Below, piece by piece: positions 32,992 to 42,309 of a stretch of DNA of 64,000 nt; the stretch's first letter is position 1; every line of letters starts with the position of its first letter. Made by a program: the position numbers and the translations under genes. The stretch spans positions 62,001-126,000 of the forward strand of contig NZ_CXWE01000009.1 in assembly GCF_001404515.1 (NCBI RefSeq), in the 5' to 3' direction. Source of the stretch: Roseibium album (GTDB lineage: Bacteria > Pseudomonadota > Alphaproteobacteria > Rhizobiales > Stappiaceae). The notes under the pieces are model-generated. The model was not told the DNA's origin and ran no database searches. It saw nothing but the letters and a program-made list of their open reading frames with translations.

Positions 32992-34442
32992 TCAGCGTCC
33001 TTCTCGGCCCCGTCCAGAAGAGATTCAAACAGCGATTGATATGCAGTGGCGGACGCGTCCCACCCAACTTGATGTCGCATCGCGTTGCGCATCAGTAAAG
33101 TCCAGATTTTGCGGTCGCCAAAGAGATCGCAGGCGCGGTCAATCGCGTGAACCAGGTTTTCTGCGGTGACAGGTGCAAACTGAAAACCAGTCGCACTTCC
33201 CGCCCTGATGGCTGCATCATTTGCGTCGATAATCGTGTCGGCAAGACCGCCTGTACGAGAGACCACCGGCAACGTCCCGTAGCGAAGACCGTAGAGTTGC
33301 GTCAGACCGCAGGGCTCGAAACGTGACGGCACCAGAATAGCGTCCGAACCCGCCTGCATCAGGTGAGACAGGTTTTCATCATAGCCGATGATCGTTCCGA
33401 CCGATCCGGCATGATCCGCCGCTGCTTTTCGAAAGGATTCCTCAAGTTTCTTCTCACCACTGCCAAGGAGCGCGAGACGCGCACCACGTCCCACGAGTGC
33501 CGGAATTGCGTCCAGCAGAAGATCGAGACCCTTTTGTTCCGTCAGTCGGCTGATCACACAAAAGAGCGGTGCGTCGGGATTGCCTGAAAGACCGAAGCGT
33601 TTTTCAAGCGCTTGCCGATTTGCAGCCTTTCGCTTGAGCGACCTCGCGCTGTAATTTTCTGCAATCGCCGTGTCGGATTGCGGATCCCAGGCCTTCAGGT
33701 CAATCCCGTTGAGGATACCGACCAGGTCTGATTTGCGAGACTGGAGCAACCCTTCAAAACCCATACCGAATTCGGCGGCCATCAGCTCTCTGGCATAGGT
33801 CGGACTGACCGTCGTGATCCTTTCCGAGGCAATTATTCCAGCCTTCAGAAAGCTTATCTGTCCGTAATACTCATAACCTTCCCTTGAGTATCCTGCAGGA
33901 TCCAGTTTCAACAACCGTGTCAGTGCGGCCGGGAACAATCCCTGAAATGCAATGTTGTGGATCGTGATTACAGACGGCATGCGGGAACCGGCCTGCCGCA
34001 GATACCAAGGCGCCAGGCCGGCCTGCCAGTCGTGAGCATGGAGAAGGTCGGGCCGCCAGTTTTCGTACCCGGTGAGCGAAACCTGCGCTGCAGCGTTGCT
34101 CAATGCCGCGAAGCGTTGGGCGTTGTCGGTCCAGTCGTTTCCGCTTTCATCCAGGTAGATGCCACCTTTGCGTTCGAATAGATCTGGAGCTTGAAGCAAA
34201 AGGAGTGAAAGTCCTTCTGCCTCGATCGCCAGCAGCCGCGCGGGACTGCCGAACAACGTGCCCAGGTCCATATCGGAAGTTGCCTTCCTGGCAAGCCCTT
34301 TCAAAGTCGGGTAGAGAGGCAGGATGACGCGGCATTCGATGTCAGCCTCTGCCAAGGCCTTCGGCAAGGCTCCGACGACATCAGCCAAACCTCCGGTCTT
34401 GACGAACGGTGCGCACTCGGAAGCCGCAAGCAGCACCTTCAT
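32988..34442 (-). CDS. glgA: Glycogen synthase (ADP-glucose type)
   Basis: GlgA transfers glucose from ADP-glucose to the growing alpha-1,4 chain. This 484-residue GT5 enzyme has the N-terminal ADP-glucose motif KTGGLADVVGALP (residues 15-27) and the conserved HDWQAGLAPWYL. The C-terminal GT-B part has SRFEPCGLTQLYGLRYGTLPVVSRTGGLADTI with the catalytic Glu. It starts one base after the glgC stop and overlaps glgX by four bases. Confidence 0.96.
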   Translation of the reverse strand: MKVLLAASECAPFVKTGGLADVVGALPKALAEADIECRVILPLYPTLKGLARKATSDMDLGTLFGSPARLLAIEAEGLSLLLLQAPDLFERKGGIYLDESGNDWTDNAQRFAALSNAAAQVSLTGYENWRPDLLHAHDWQAGLAPWYLRQAGSRMPSVITIHNIAFQGLFPAALTRLLKLDPAGYSREGYEYYGQISFLKAGIIASERITTVSPTYARELMAAEFGMGFEGLLQSRKSDLVGILNGIDLKAWDPQSDTAIAENYSARSLKRKAANRQALEKRFGLSGNPDAPLFCVISRLTEQKGLDLLLDAIPALVGRGARLALLGSGEKKLEESFRKAAADHAGSVGTIIGYDENLSHLMQAGSDAILVPSRFEPCGLTQLYGLRYGTLPVVSRTGGLADTIIDANDAAIRAGSATGFQFAPVTAENLVHAIDRACDLFGDRKIWTLLMRNAMRHQVGWDASATAYQSLFESLLDGAEKDAE

Positions 34443-34443
34443 G

Positions 34444-35706
34444 TCAGGCCTCCAGCTTGTCGATCATCGCTTTCGTGATCAGACAGATACCGTTTTCGGT
34501 GCGGCGAAAACGCTTGGCATCCATCTCCGGGTCTTCACCGACGACCAGGTCTTGCGGTATCTGGACGCCCCGGTCGATGACAACATTCGTCAATCGAGCG
34601 TTCCGGCCGATATCCACGTGCGGCATGGCAACAACTCCTTCAAGGCGGGAATAGGAGTTGCAGCGGACACCGGTGAACATCAGACAGCGCAACAGACTGG
34701 AACCGGATATGATGCACCCGCCGGAAACCATTGACGAAATTGCCTGGCCGCGCCGGCCTTCCTCATTATGGATAAATTTCGCCGGCGGGTTCAGTTCCTG
34801 ATAAGTCCAGATTGGCCATTCCGTGTCGTAGATATCCAGATCGGGTGTGAAATCCGTCAGATCGAGATTTGCCTGCCAGAACGCGTCGATTGTGCCGACA
34901 TCGCGCCAGTAAGGTTCTCTTTCCAGTCCACTCTTGACGCAGGAACGACTGAAAGGGTGCGCGAACGCGGTGCCGGCTTTCACGAGCCTTGGAATGATGT
35001 CCTTGCCAAAGTCGTGGCTTGAGTTCGGATCAGCGGCGTCTTCCTTGAGAATTTCAAACAGAAACTGTGTCTCGAAGACGTAGATGCCCATGCTGCAAAG
35101 CGCCTGATCCGGATCTCCCGGCATCGACGGTGGATTTGCAGGTTTTTCAACGAATTCGGTGATCCTGTCTTCGGTGTCGACCGCCATGACACCGAAGCCT
35201 TTCGCTTCTTCCAAAGAGGCTTCTATACAGCCCACCGTTACATCGGCAGCAGTTGCTACGTGCTGTTCGAGCATCTTGGAATAATCTTGTTTGTAGATGT
35301 GGTCACCGGCGAGGACGACCATGTATTTTGGCGCATAACTCTCAACGATATCGATGTTCTGATACACGGCATCCGCGGTGCCCAGATACCAGTTTTCCTC
35401 ATTTACCCGCTGAGAAGCAGGCAAGATATCCATGGATTCATTGCGTTCCGGGCGGAAAAAACTCCAGCCCCGATGCAGGTGCCTGATGAGGCTGTGTGCC
35501 TTGTATTGCGTGGCCACGCTGATACGGCGAATACCGGAGTTGATTGAATTGGAAAGCGCGAAGTCGATGATCCGCGTCTTGCCTCCAAAATACACGGCCG
35601 GTTTCGCGCGTCTGTCCGTCAGTTCCTTCAAACGGCTTCCCCTGCCGCCCGCCAGGACAAATGCCATCGATTGACGCGCCAGGCTGCCTTGATCTTGCGT
35701 GGACAT
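34444..35706 (-). CDS. glgC: Glucose-1-phosphate adenylyltransferase
   Basis: This enzyme makes ADP-glucose from ATP and glucose-1-phosphate, the committed step of bacterial glycogen synthesis. The 420-residue protein has the nucleotide-binding AFVLAGGRGSRLKELTDRRAKPAVYFGGKTRIIDFALSN and the substrate region NWYLGTADAVYQN. Next comes VVLAGDHIYKQDY, then EKPANPP, then a C-terminal left-handed helix domain. In this family the enzyme is normally activated by glycolytic intermediates and inhibited by AMP. It lies between glgB and glgA. Confidence 0.96.
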   Translation of the reverse strand: MSTQDQGSLARQSMAFVLAGGRGSRLKELTDRRAKPAVYFGGKTRIIDFALSNSINSGIRRISVATQYKAHSLIRHLHRGWSFFRPERNESMDILPASQRVNEENWYLGTADAVYQNIDIVESYAPKYMVVLAGDHIYKQDYSKMLEQHVATAADVTVGCIEASLEEAKGFGVMAVDTEDRITEFVEKPANPPSMPGDPDQALCSMGIYVFETQFLFEILKEDAADPNSSHDFGKDIIPRLVKAGTAFAHPFSRSCVKSGLEREPYWRDVGTIDAFWQANLDLTDFTPDLDIYDTEWPIWTYQELNPPAKFIHNEEGRRGQAISSMVSGGCIISGSSLLRCLMFTGVRCNSYSRLEGVVAMPHVDIGRNARLTNVVIDRGVQIPQDLVVGEDPEMDAKRFRRTENGICLITKAMIDKLEA

Positions 35707-35735
35707 CCATTTTCCTCCCGTATTGGCGGCGCCGA

Positions 35736-37937
35736 TCAGGTGTCCGGTGCCTCAAACTCAAACATAACAGTGCTCAAAGGCGGCAATGTCAGGCAGAGCG
35801 AAAACGGTTGACCTGTGACGGCTATTTCGTCCGCAACTACTCCTCCCAGATTCCCGAGACCGCCGCCGCAATAGCATTCTGCATCCGTGTTCAGTCGTTC
35901 TGTCCAGCGCCCCTTGAGAGGCACACCTATCCTTCGGCCTTCTCGCCCGACAGGTGTGAAGTTGCACACCACGAGCACAGGGCGTTTGCGTTCCTCGTCG
36001 AAGCGCAGCCAGGCAAATACGGACTCGTCCGCGTTGGATTCCACCAAAGCGAATCCTTCAGCCTTGCAGTCAAGTTGGTAAAGCGCAGGCGTTTGCGCAT
36101 AGACACGGTTTAGATCCCGAACAAGCGTCTGCACTCCCTTGTGCTGATCATCGTCCAGCAGGTGCCAGCCGATGCTTTCGTTGTGGTTCCATTCCCAGCC
36201 CTGCCCGAATTCAGATCCCATAAACAGCAGTTTCTTGCCTGGATGTCCCCACATGAAGCCGTAGTAGGCTCGCAGATTGGCGAACTTCTCTGCCCCCTCA
36301 CCCGGCATTCGATCCAGGATTGACCCTTTTCCGTGGACGACTTCGTCGTGGCTGAGCGGCAGAACGAAATTCTCGGAGAACGCGTAGTGAAAGCCGAATT
36401 CGATCTTGTTGTGATGATATTTGCGATGGACCGGATTCTCCTGCATGTAGGACAGAGTGTCGTTCATCCATCCCATATTCCACTTGAAACCGAAGCCCAG
36501 ACCGCCTGCGTCGACCGGAATGCTTACTCCGGGAAATGCGGTGCTCTCCTCAGCGATTGTCATCACACCGTCCATGTCTGCATAGACGAGCGTATTGGTA
36601 CGCTTCAGGAAATCGATCGCCTCGAGGTTTTCCCGACCTCCCTGATCATTAGGAACCCACTCTCCTTCGGCGCGTGAATAGTCGCGATAGAGCATTGACG
36701 CGACCGCATCGACCCTCAGGCCATCGACATGATGTTCGCGCATCCAGTAGAGGGCATTGGCGATCAGAAAATTCTGAACTTCGGTTCGGCCATAATTGTA
36801 GATGAAGGTTCGCCAGTCGGGATGCCATCCTTCCCGGGGATCGGCATGTTCGTATAAGGGTGTGCCGTCAAAACGTCCAAGTCCATGTTTGTCTTCCGGG
36901 AAGTGTCCCGGCACCCAGTCGATGATCAAGCCCAGTCCGGCACGATGACAGGCATCGACAAATGTCCTGAATTCATCCAGCGTTCCGTAGCGGATTGTTG
37001 GCGCAAACAAACCGATTGGCTGATATCCCCAGGAGCCGTCAAAGGGGTGTTCCGAAACAGGAAGCAACTCGATGTGAGTAAATCCCATGTCCTTGACATA
37101 GGAGACGAGGTCGCGGGCATTTTCCAGGTAGGACAGTGGACGGTTGTCTTCTTCCGGAATTCGGCGCCAGGAACCGAGATGCACTTCATAGACTGAAACC
37201 GGCTGGTCGATGCGCTGCCTTGCACCGCGCGATTTCATCCAGTTTTCGTCCTGCCAATCGTATTTGTGCAAATCGCGCACGACCGATGCCGTCCTGGGAG
37301 GATGTTCGGCACCAAAGCCGAACGGATCGGCTTTCTCCGGGAGCAATTGTCCCTGATCGTCCTGAAGCTCGAACTTGTAGACCGTGCCGTCGGCCAGTCC
37401 GGGCATGAAGATTTCCCAGACGCCGCTGCCACCAGTCTTGCGCATCACGTTCCTGCGCCCGTCCCAGGCGTTGAAATCGCCAATCAGTGACACGCGTTTC
37501 GCATTGGGAGCCCAGACGGCAAAATGGGTGCCGCGCACTCCTTCGTGGTCGATTATGTGGGCGCCGAGCTTTTCCCACAATCGCAGGTGCGACCCCTCGC
37601 CAATCAGGTATTCATCCAACTCGCCGAGAACGGGCCCATGCCGGTAGGCATCTCCGGCATCCCAGCTTTCGGTCCCACGTGTAAACCTCAAGCTGTATGC
37701 AAACCGTTTCGTTCTATCTGTCGAAGAATGGAAAACACCGTGTGCGTCCGGTTGCGGTACCAAGGCGGCTATCGACTGTCCGGTTTCAACGTCGATTGCC
37801 TCCACGGCATCTGCGTCCGGATGAAAAACAGTAATGCACTGCATACCGTCAATCTCATGCAGCCCAAGTACGGAGAATGGATCGTCAAAGCTGCCCCTGC
37901 TGAGTTCCTGAAACGCGCCTTGACCTTTTGCACTCAT
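35736..37937 (-). CDS. glgB: 1,4-alpha-glucan branching enzyme
   Basis: GlgB introduces alpha-1,6 branches into glycogen. This 733-residue GH13 protein has two N-terminal domains (branching-enzyme N1 and CBM48, residues 1-220) and a barrel with DWVPGHFP, GLRVDAVASMLYRDYSR (nucleophile Asp), MTIAEESTAFPGVS (acid/base Glu) and LPLSHDEVVHGKGS (Asp). The full-length E. coli-type form (about 728 residues) is matched. It lies two bases after the glgP stop and 29 bases before glgC. Confidence 0.96.
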   Translation of the reverse strand: MSAKGQGAFQELSRGSFDDPFSVLGLHEIDGMQCITVFHPDADAVEAIDVETGQSIAALVPQPDAHGVFHSSTDRTKRFAYSLRFTRGTESWDAGDAYRHGPVLGELDEYLIGEGSHLRLWEKLGAHIIDHEGVRGTHFAVWAPNAKRVSLIGDFNAWDGRRNVMRKTGGSGVWEIFMPGLADGTVYKFELQDDQGQLLPEKADPFGFGAEHPPRTASVVRDLHKYDWQDENWMKSRGARQRIDQPVSVYEVHLGSWRRIPEEDNRPLSYLENARDLVSYVKDMGFTHIELLPVSEHPFDGSWGYQPIGLFAPTIRYGTLDEFRTFVDACHRAGLGLIIDWVPGHFPEDKHGLGRFDGTPLYEHADPREGWHPDWRTFIYNYGRTEVQNFLIANALYWMREHHVDGLRVDAVASMLYRDYSRAEGEWVPNDQGGRENLEAIDFLKRTNTLVYADMDGVMTIAEESTAFPGVSIPVDAGGLGFGFKWNMGWMNDTLSYMQENPVHRKYHHNKIEFGFHYAFSENFVLPLSHDEVVHGKGSILDRMPGEGAEKFANLRAYYGFMWGHPGKKLLFMGSEFGQGWEWNHNESIGWHLLDDDQHKGVQTLVRDLNRVYAQTPALYQLDCKAEGFALVESNADESVFAWLRFDEERKRPVLVVCNFTPVGREGRRIGVPLKGRWTERLNTDAECYCGGGLGNLGGVVADEIAVTGQPFSLCLTLPPLSTVMFEFEAPDT

Positions 37938-37939
37938 AG

Positions 37940-40324
37940 TCAGCTTCCCGATTTGTCCAGAAGAGACGGGGTATTCCAGATGTCCTTTGCATATCCTTCT
38001 ATCGTGCGGTCAGAGGAGAACCATCCCGAACGAGCCGTATTCAACGCCGCCATTTCCGACCAGCGTCTCCGATCAACAAACGCGGTGTCAACCTTGTTCT
38101 GCGTTGCGTGGTAATCGTCGAAGTCGCACGTCACCAGAAAATAGTCGTGCTCGTAGAGCAGCGTGACCAAACCATGGTATCGCCCTGGGTCTCCCGCAGA
38201 GAACAAACCGTCGGCAATCTGGTTGAGCACGCGTGCCAGATGCGGGCTGTTCGCGATGGCCGTGCGCGAAAAATCGTGCTGTGTGCGCCGGTTCACGACT
38301 TCCTCGGCCGTCAAGCCGAAAAGAAAGAAATTCTCCTCGCCGACGCGCTCGCGAATTTCAACATTAGCGCCATCTAGGGTCCCGATCGTCAATGCGCCGT
38401 TGAGCGCGAATTTCATGTTCCCAGTGCCGGACGCCTCCTTGCCTGCGGTTGAAATCTGTTCGGACAGGTCGGCCGCCGGGATCAGGACTTCGGCCATCGA
38501 GACATTGTAGTTTGGCGGGTAGATCACCTTGAGCCGGTCACGCGTCACCGGATCGGTGTTAATCACCCTGGAGACGTCGTTGATCAGGTGGATGATCTCC
38601 TTGGCGACAAAATACCCAGGTGCGGCTTTGCCGCCGAAGATCTTCAGCCGGGGCGTCCAGTCACCATTCGGGTTGTCCCGAATTTCATTCCAGTGCGCGA
38701 TTGTCTCCAGAATGTTCATGAACTGGCGCTTGTATTCGTGTATGCGCTTGATCTGGATATCGAACATTGCGGCCGGATCGACCGTCTGCCCGACCTGTTC
38801 GCCGAGCCAGTTCGCAAGGCGTTTCTTGTTGGCCTGTTTGGCCGCCATGAAGTCTTCCAGGAAACCAGCATCCGAAACATGCGTTTCCAGTTTCTTGAGC
38901 TGGTCCAGGTCATCGACCCAGCTCTCGCCGATCGTACGGTTGATCAGTTCCCTGAGAGGTGCGTTGCAGTTATAGAGCCACCGCCGCGGGGTGACACCGT
39001 TCGTCTGATTGATGATGCGGCCGGGATAGTCGCGATTGAGGTCGGCAAACACAGTCTTTTTCACCAGCTCGGAATGCAATGCCGAGACCCCGTTGACACA
39101 ATGGGCCATGACGAAGGCCAACTCACCCATCTTGACCGAATGATCCTCGATGATGCGCACATGACTGCCGGTTCTGGACAGATGATCTGCTTCAATCGTC
39201 TCAATAATCTGAAGGTGCCGTGGAAGTGTCCGGGCAAACAGTCCGAGATCCCAGCGTTCGAGTGCTTCTGGAAGCAGCGTGTGATTGGTGTAGGCAAGAC
39301 AGTCGCGCGCAATTTCGATCGCTCTGGCCATTTCGACACCATGGTCATCCGCCAAAAGCCGTATCAGTTCCGGGCCGGCAATGGCCGGATGTGTGTCATT
39401 CAACTGGATGGCAACGTGATCGGCCAGCGTGTCGATGTCATAGCCTTCCGATCCGAACCGGCGTACGATGTCCTGCAGTGAAGCGGAAGTGAAAAAATAT
39501 TCCTGCTTCAAGCGCAGTTCCTTGCCGGCCTCGGTCGTGTCGTCTGGATAAAGAACGCGAGAAATCGCGCGCGCGAGCGCCTCGGGGACAACGGCTCCCA
39601 CAAGGTCACCACGGTTGAAGCTTCCGAGGTCAAACAGGACAGTCGGTTTGGCCGACCAAAGGCGCAGCGTGTTGGCCCACCTTCCCTTCCAGCCAAGAAT
39701 TGGAGTGTCATAGGCGTTGGCAATGACCGTTTCGGCAGGTTCCCAGTTTCCGTTGACATGTCCGCCGAAGCCAATCCGGTATGTCACTTCCGGGCGTTCG
39801 AATTCCCAGGTATGGCGCTGGGCAAGCCACCCTTCGGCAACTTCGATTTGCCGGCCGTCCTCAAAATGCTGTTCGAAAAGTCCGTGTTCGTATCGAATGC
39901 CATATCCGTATGCCGGAATGCCGAGTGTCGAGAGACTGTCCAGAAAGCAGGCGGCAAGCCGGCCCAGGCCACCATTGCCCAATGCGGCGTCGGGTTCATC
40001 GCGGACTACCTTGTCGTATTCAAGTCCAAGATCTGCCAGTGCCTTTCGGGACGCGTCCTCGGCACCAAGGTTGATCGCCACATCTTCGAGCAATCTTCCG
40101 ATCAAAAACTCCATTGACAGGTAATAGACCCGTTTTCCGGCCGCTTCGTAGGTTTTCCGCGTGGAACGAAACCAGGGGTCGACAACAAGATCGCGCAAGG
40201 CGAGAGACAAGGATGTGCGCCAATCGTAGAGCGTCGCGTTTTGTGTATCCTTGCCGAGCGATTTTTCCAGATGTTGCAATATGGATTTTTGGAGGTCCTC
40301 TGGTGCGATCGTCGTATTCGTCAC
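37940..40324 (-). CDS. glgP: Glycogen phosphorylase
   Basis: GlgP removes terminal glucose units from glycogen as glucose-1-phosphate, using pyridoxal phosphate. The 794-residue protein has the standard N-terminal VYYLSMEFLIGRLLEDVAINLG, DAALGNGGLGRLAACFLDS and the PLP-lysine region EASGTGNMKFALNGALTIGTLDGANVEI. The GTG at 40322-40324 (protein begins VTNTTIAPEDLQKS) is chosen because the frame upstream encodes a basic, non-conserved stretch and bacterial GlgP begin near here. The ribosome binding site is weak. It is the first gene of the operon, so both breakdown and synthesis genes depend on the promoter upstream. Confidence 0.94.
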   Translation of the reverse strand: MTNTTIAPEDLQKSILQHLEKSLGKDTQNATLYDWRTSLSLALRDLVVDPWFRSTRKTYEAAGKRVYYLSMEFLIGRLLEDVAINLGAEDASRKALADLGLEYDKVVRDEPDAALGNGGLGRLAACFLDSLSTLGIPAYGYGIRYEHGLFEQHFEDGRQIEVAEGWLAQRHTWEFERPEVTYRIGFGGHVNGNWEPAETVIANAYDTPILGWKGRWANTLRLWSAKPTVLFDLGSFNRGDLVGAVVPEALARAISRVLYPDDTTEAGKELRLKQEYFFTSASLQDIVRRFGSEGYDIDTLADHVAIQLNDTHPAIAGPELIRLLADDHGVEMARAIEIARDCLAYTNHTLLPEALERWDLGLFARTLPRHLQIIETIEADHLSRTGSHVRIIEDHSVKMGELAFVMAHCVNGVSALHSELVKKTVFADLNRDYPGRIINQTNGVTPRRWLYNCNAPLRELINRTIGESWVDDLDQLKKLETHVSDAGFLEDFMAAKQANKKRLANWLGEQVGQTVDPAAMFDIQIKRIHEYKRQFMNILETIAHWNEIRDNPNGDWTPRLKIFGGKAAPGYFVAKEIIHLINDVSRVINTDPVTRDRLKVIYPPNYNVSMAEVLIPAADLSEQISTAGKEASGTGNMKFALNGALTIGTLDGANVEIRERVGEENFFLFGLTAEEVVNRRTQHDFSRTAIANSPHLARVLNQIADGLFSAGDPGRYHGLVTLLYEHDYFLVTCDFDDYHATQNKVDTAFVDRRRWSEMAALNTARSGWFSSDRTIEGYAKDIWNTPSLLDKSGS

Positions 40325-40637
40325 TTTTTCTCGCTCTCTGTTCCGATTGGCCGATACATGTTTCGTTGCATGGAAAAACCACACATGATCTCGATAACAT
40401 AAACGACGCGACAGTCGCCTCGGAATCGAACAAAGCCGGGATTTGTTACCCGCAAATCGACGCATTCGAATTTCGAAGACCATTTCTGATGACAGGGGTC
40501 CAGCGTTCCCGGAGCTTCAAAAATCAGATCGGCAGGAGGTCGAACGGTCTACCGGCCGGTTTGAAACCGGAATTCGATTTGGATCTTCGGAAGCGATTTG
40601 ATTGCCAGACCGGCGGGGACAAACCAAAGCCGGCCGT
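40325..40637. other. Region upstream of the glycogen operon, no gene
   Basis: These 313 bases separate the glgP start from the convergent-side end of the amidase gene (both on the minus strand). They must hold the promoter for the glycogen operon and the 3' end of the amidase transcript. I see short T-rich and ATG-rich stretches around 40365-40405 but no confident -35/-10 pair, riboswitch or terminator. Confidence 0.4.
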
Positions 40638-42044
40638 TCAGCAGTCTGTTTTTGGCAAAGGGATTGAGAATGCCTCTGTCCTGTCAAGATCAGAGGCAAC
40701 CTGGAAAATTGTTCTTTCCTCAAAGTACCTGCCAACGAGCTGCAGGCCGATCGGCAATCCATCGGAGTGCATGCCACATGGCATCGTAAGGGCCGGATGA
40801 CCGGTCATGTTGAAGAAACTGGTGAAGCGCGTGATTGCGTTTCCAACGGCCTCGGACACGCCGTCCCTGGTTGTTTTCACCGTTCCGACCTTAGGCGCAA
40901 TCTCCGGAGTTGCCGGCGTCAGGATCAGATCCACGTCGCGAAAGATGGCGTTGGTCTGTTGCCGATAGCATTCTATGAACCGTTTTGCCTTCACATAGTG
41001 CTCGGCCAGCAGGCATTGCCCCAGTGCAAGACCGGCTCGAAAATCGCGGCTGTAGAGATGGCCGTGCTCTTCCAGGTAAGCCGAGTGCGCGCTCAGTGCT
41101 TCCGGCAACTGGACTGTCAGCGATACGGTTCGGGTATGTTCCATGTCGGGCAAGGTAACTGGTAACAGCATGGCTCCGCGCGATGACAGATGCTCTTTTA
41201 CCAACTCCAGGGCCGCAAGGATTTCGGGGTCCGCGCGTTCAAAGAAAAACCTTGTCGGGATGCCTATCCGTATGCCGGAAAAATCCGCACCGAGGTTCGC
41301 AGAATAGGGTTCTTCCGGAAGGCTTACCGAGGCCGGATCTTTCGGATCGTATCCGCTGATGATTTCCAGGATATCCGCGCTGTCGGCAACCGTTCTGGTC
41401 ATGATGCCGACGTGGTCCAGTGTCCAGCAATACGGCACAACTCCGCGTGTCGACACGCGGCCGATAGTCGGTTTCAAACCGACCAGACCATTGAGCGCAG
41501 CAGGCGCACGAACAGAGCCACCCGTGTCTGTTCCAAGTGCCGCGGGTACCATCCCGAATGCGACGGCCGCGGCGGAACCACTGGATGACCCGCCGGCAAG
41601 GCGCGTCGGGTCATACGCATTGACGCAGGTGCCATAGACCTCGTTTTCGCCCGTTGCGCCATATGCGAACTCATGGAGGTTGGTTTTGCCCAAGCCAATT
41701 GCATGCTTCCTGCGAAGGCAGTCAATCACAAAAGCGTCTTCTGTCGCGATCCTGTCTTGAAAAACCCGGGAGCCTGCCGTCGTGCGTATGTCTTTGACAT
41801 CAAAGAGATCCTTGCTGGCATAGGGAATGCCGGCAATCGATGACTTTGAAAGATCCACCTTGTTCAAGGAACCAGCCGTGTTGGCCGCCTCCTCGGCCGT
41901 CACTGTTATGAATGCCCGCGAGATGTCATTGAAGCACTTGATGCGTTCCGAAAAGATCGAAACAAGCTCGGTGGGCGTGATCCTGCCGGTGTCGAGCAGA
42001 CTATTGAGAGACCGGACATCGCTGAAGGCAATTTCTGAGGACAT
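40638..42044 (-). CDS. Amidase (amidase-signature family, AtzE/GatA-like)
   Basis: This 468-residue amidase-signature hydrolase has the complete Ser-cisSer-Lys triad: K78 in IPYASKDLF, S153 in GGSSSGSAAAVAFG and S177 in GTDTGGSVRAPAALNG. This spacing matches GatA and AtzE to within one residue. It follows, five bases downstream, a 67-residue helical protein (42050-42253) that resembles the small partner subunit of such enzymes. The rest of the operon is two M24-fold proteins. The substrate is an amide of unknown identity. tRNA-dependent GatA is unlikely because gatB and a normal gatC are absent here. Confidence 0.88.
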   Translation of the reverse strand: MSSEIAFSDVRSLNSLLDTGRITPTELVSIFSERIKCFNDISRAFITVTAEEAANTAGSLNKVDLSKSSIAGIPYASKDLFDVKDIRTTAGSRVFQDRIATEDAFVIDCLRRKHAIGLGKTNLHEFAYGATGENEVYGTCVNAYDPTRLAGGSSSGSAAAVAFGMVPAALGTDTGGSVRAPAALNGLVGLKPTIGRVSTRGVVPYCWTLDHVGIMTRTVADSADILEIISGYDPKDPASVSLPEEPYSANLGADFSGIRIGIPTRFFFERADPEILAALELVKEHLSSRGAMLLPVTLPDMEHTRTVSLTVQLPEALSAHSAYLEEHGHLYSRDFRAGLALGQCLLAEHYVKAKRFIECYRQQTNAIFRDVDLILTPATPEIAPKVGTVKTTRDGVSEAVGNAITRFTSFFNMTGHPALTMPCGMHSDGLPIGLQLVGRYFEERTIFQVASDLDRTEAFSIPLPKTDC

Positions 42045-42049
42045 CGAGC

Positions 42050-42253
42050 TTATGATTTCTGGACGCCGAGTGCAGGCGGCGTGGTTCCAAGATCCGTATT
42101 TCGCAAGATGTCCAGTTCCTCCAGAAGGTCCTGGAAACCTGTAATGATACCCAATTTCGGATCGACCAGTTCTTCCAGTTCCCTGTCCGACCAGGTATGG
42201 CTCGCCATTTGTTCGCAGATCGCTTCAAGAGTTGTTTTCGCAAGCGGTTTCAC
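42050..42253 (-). CDS. Small AtzG/GatC-like protein preceding the amidase
   Basis: This 67-residue protein is mostly helical (LAKTTLEAICEQM..., ...GIITGFQDLLEELDILR) and ends with NTDLGTTPPALGVQKS. A short two-helix protein with a C-terminal extended tail rich in Pro is the layout of GatC and AtzG. These wrap around the amidase subunit in the gatCAB and AtzE/AtzG complexes. I choose the GTG at 42251-42253 with GGGAG six bases upstream; a longer frame upstream overlaps the M24 gene. The family match is by layout and context, so it is a hypothesis. Confidence 0.5.
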   Translation of the reverse strand: MKPLAKTTLEAICEQMASHTWSDRELEELVDPKLGIITGFQDLLEELDILRNTDLGTTPPALGVQKS

Positions 42254-42309
42254 TTTTGTCTCCCGGTTTCCGGCACTCAGAACCAAGACGTCCCACCTCG
42301 GTTTTCCCG

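Noticed and set aside
40638..42044. Glutamyl-tRNA amidotransferase subunit A
   Set aside because: The catalytic triad is shared, but gatB and a standard gatC are absent. The operon partners are catabolic proteins, so a stand-alone or AtzE-like amidase is more likely.
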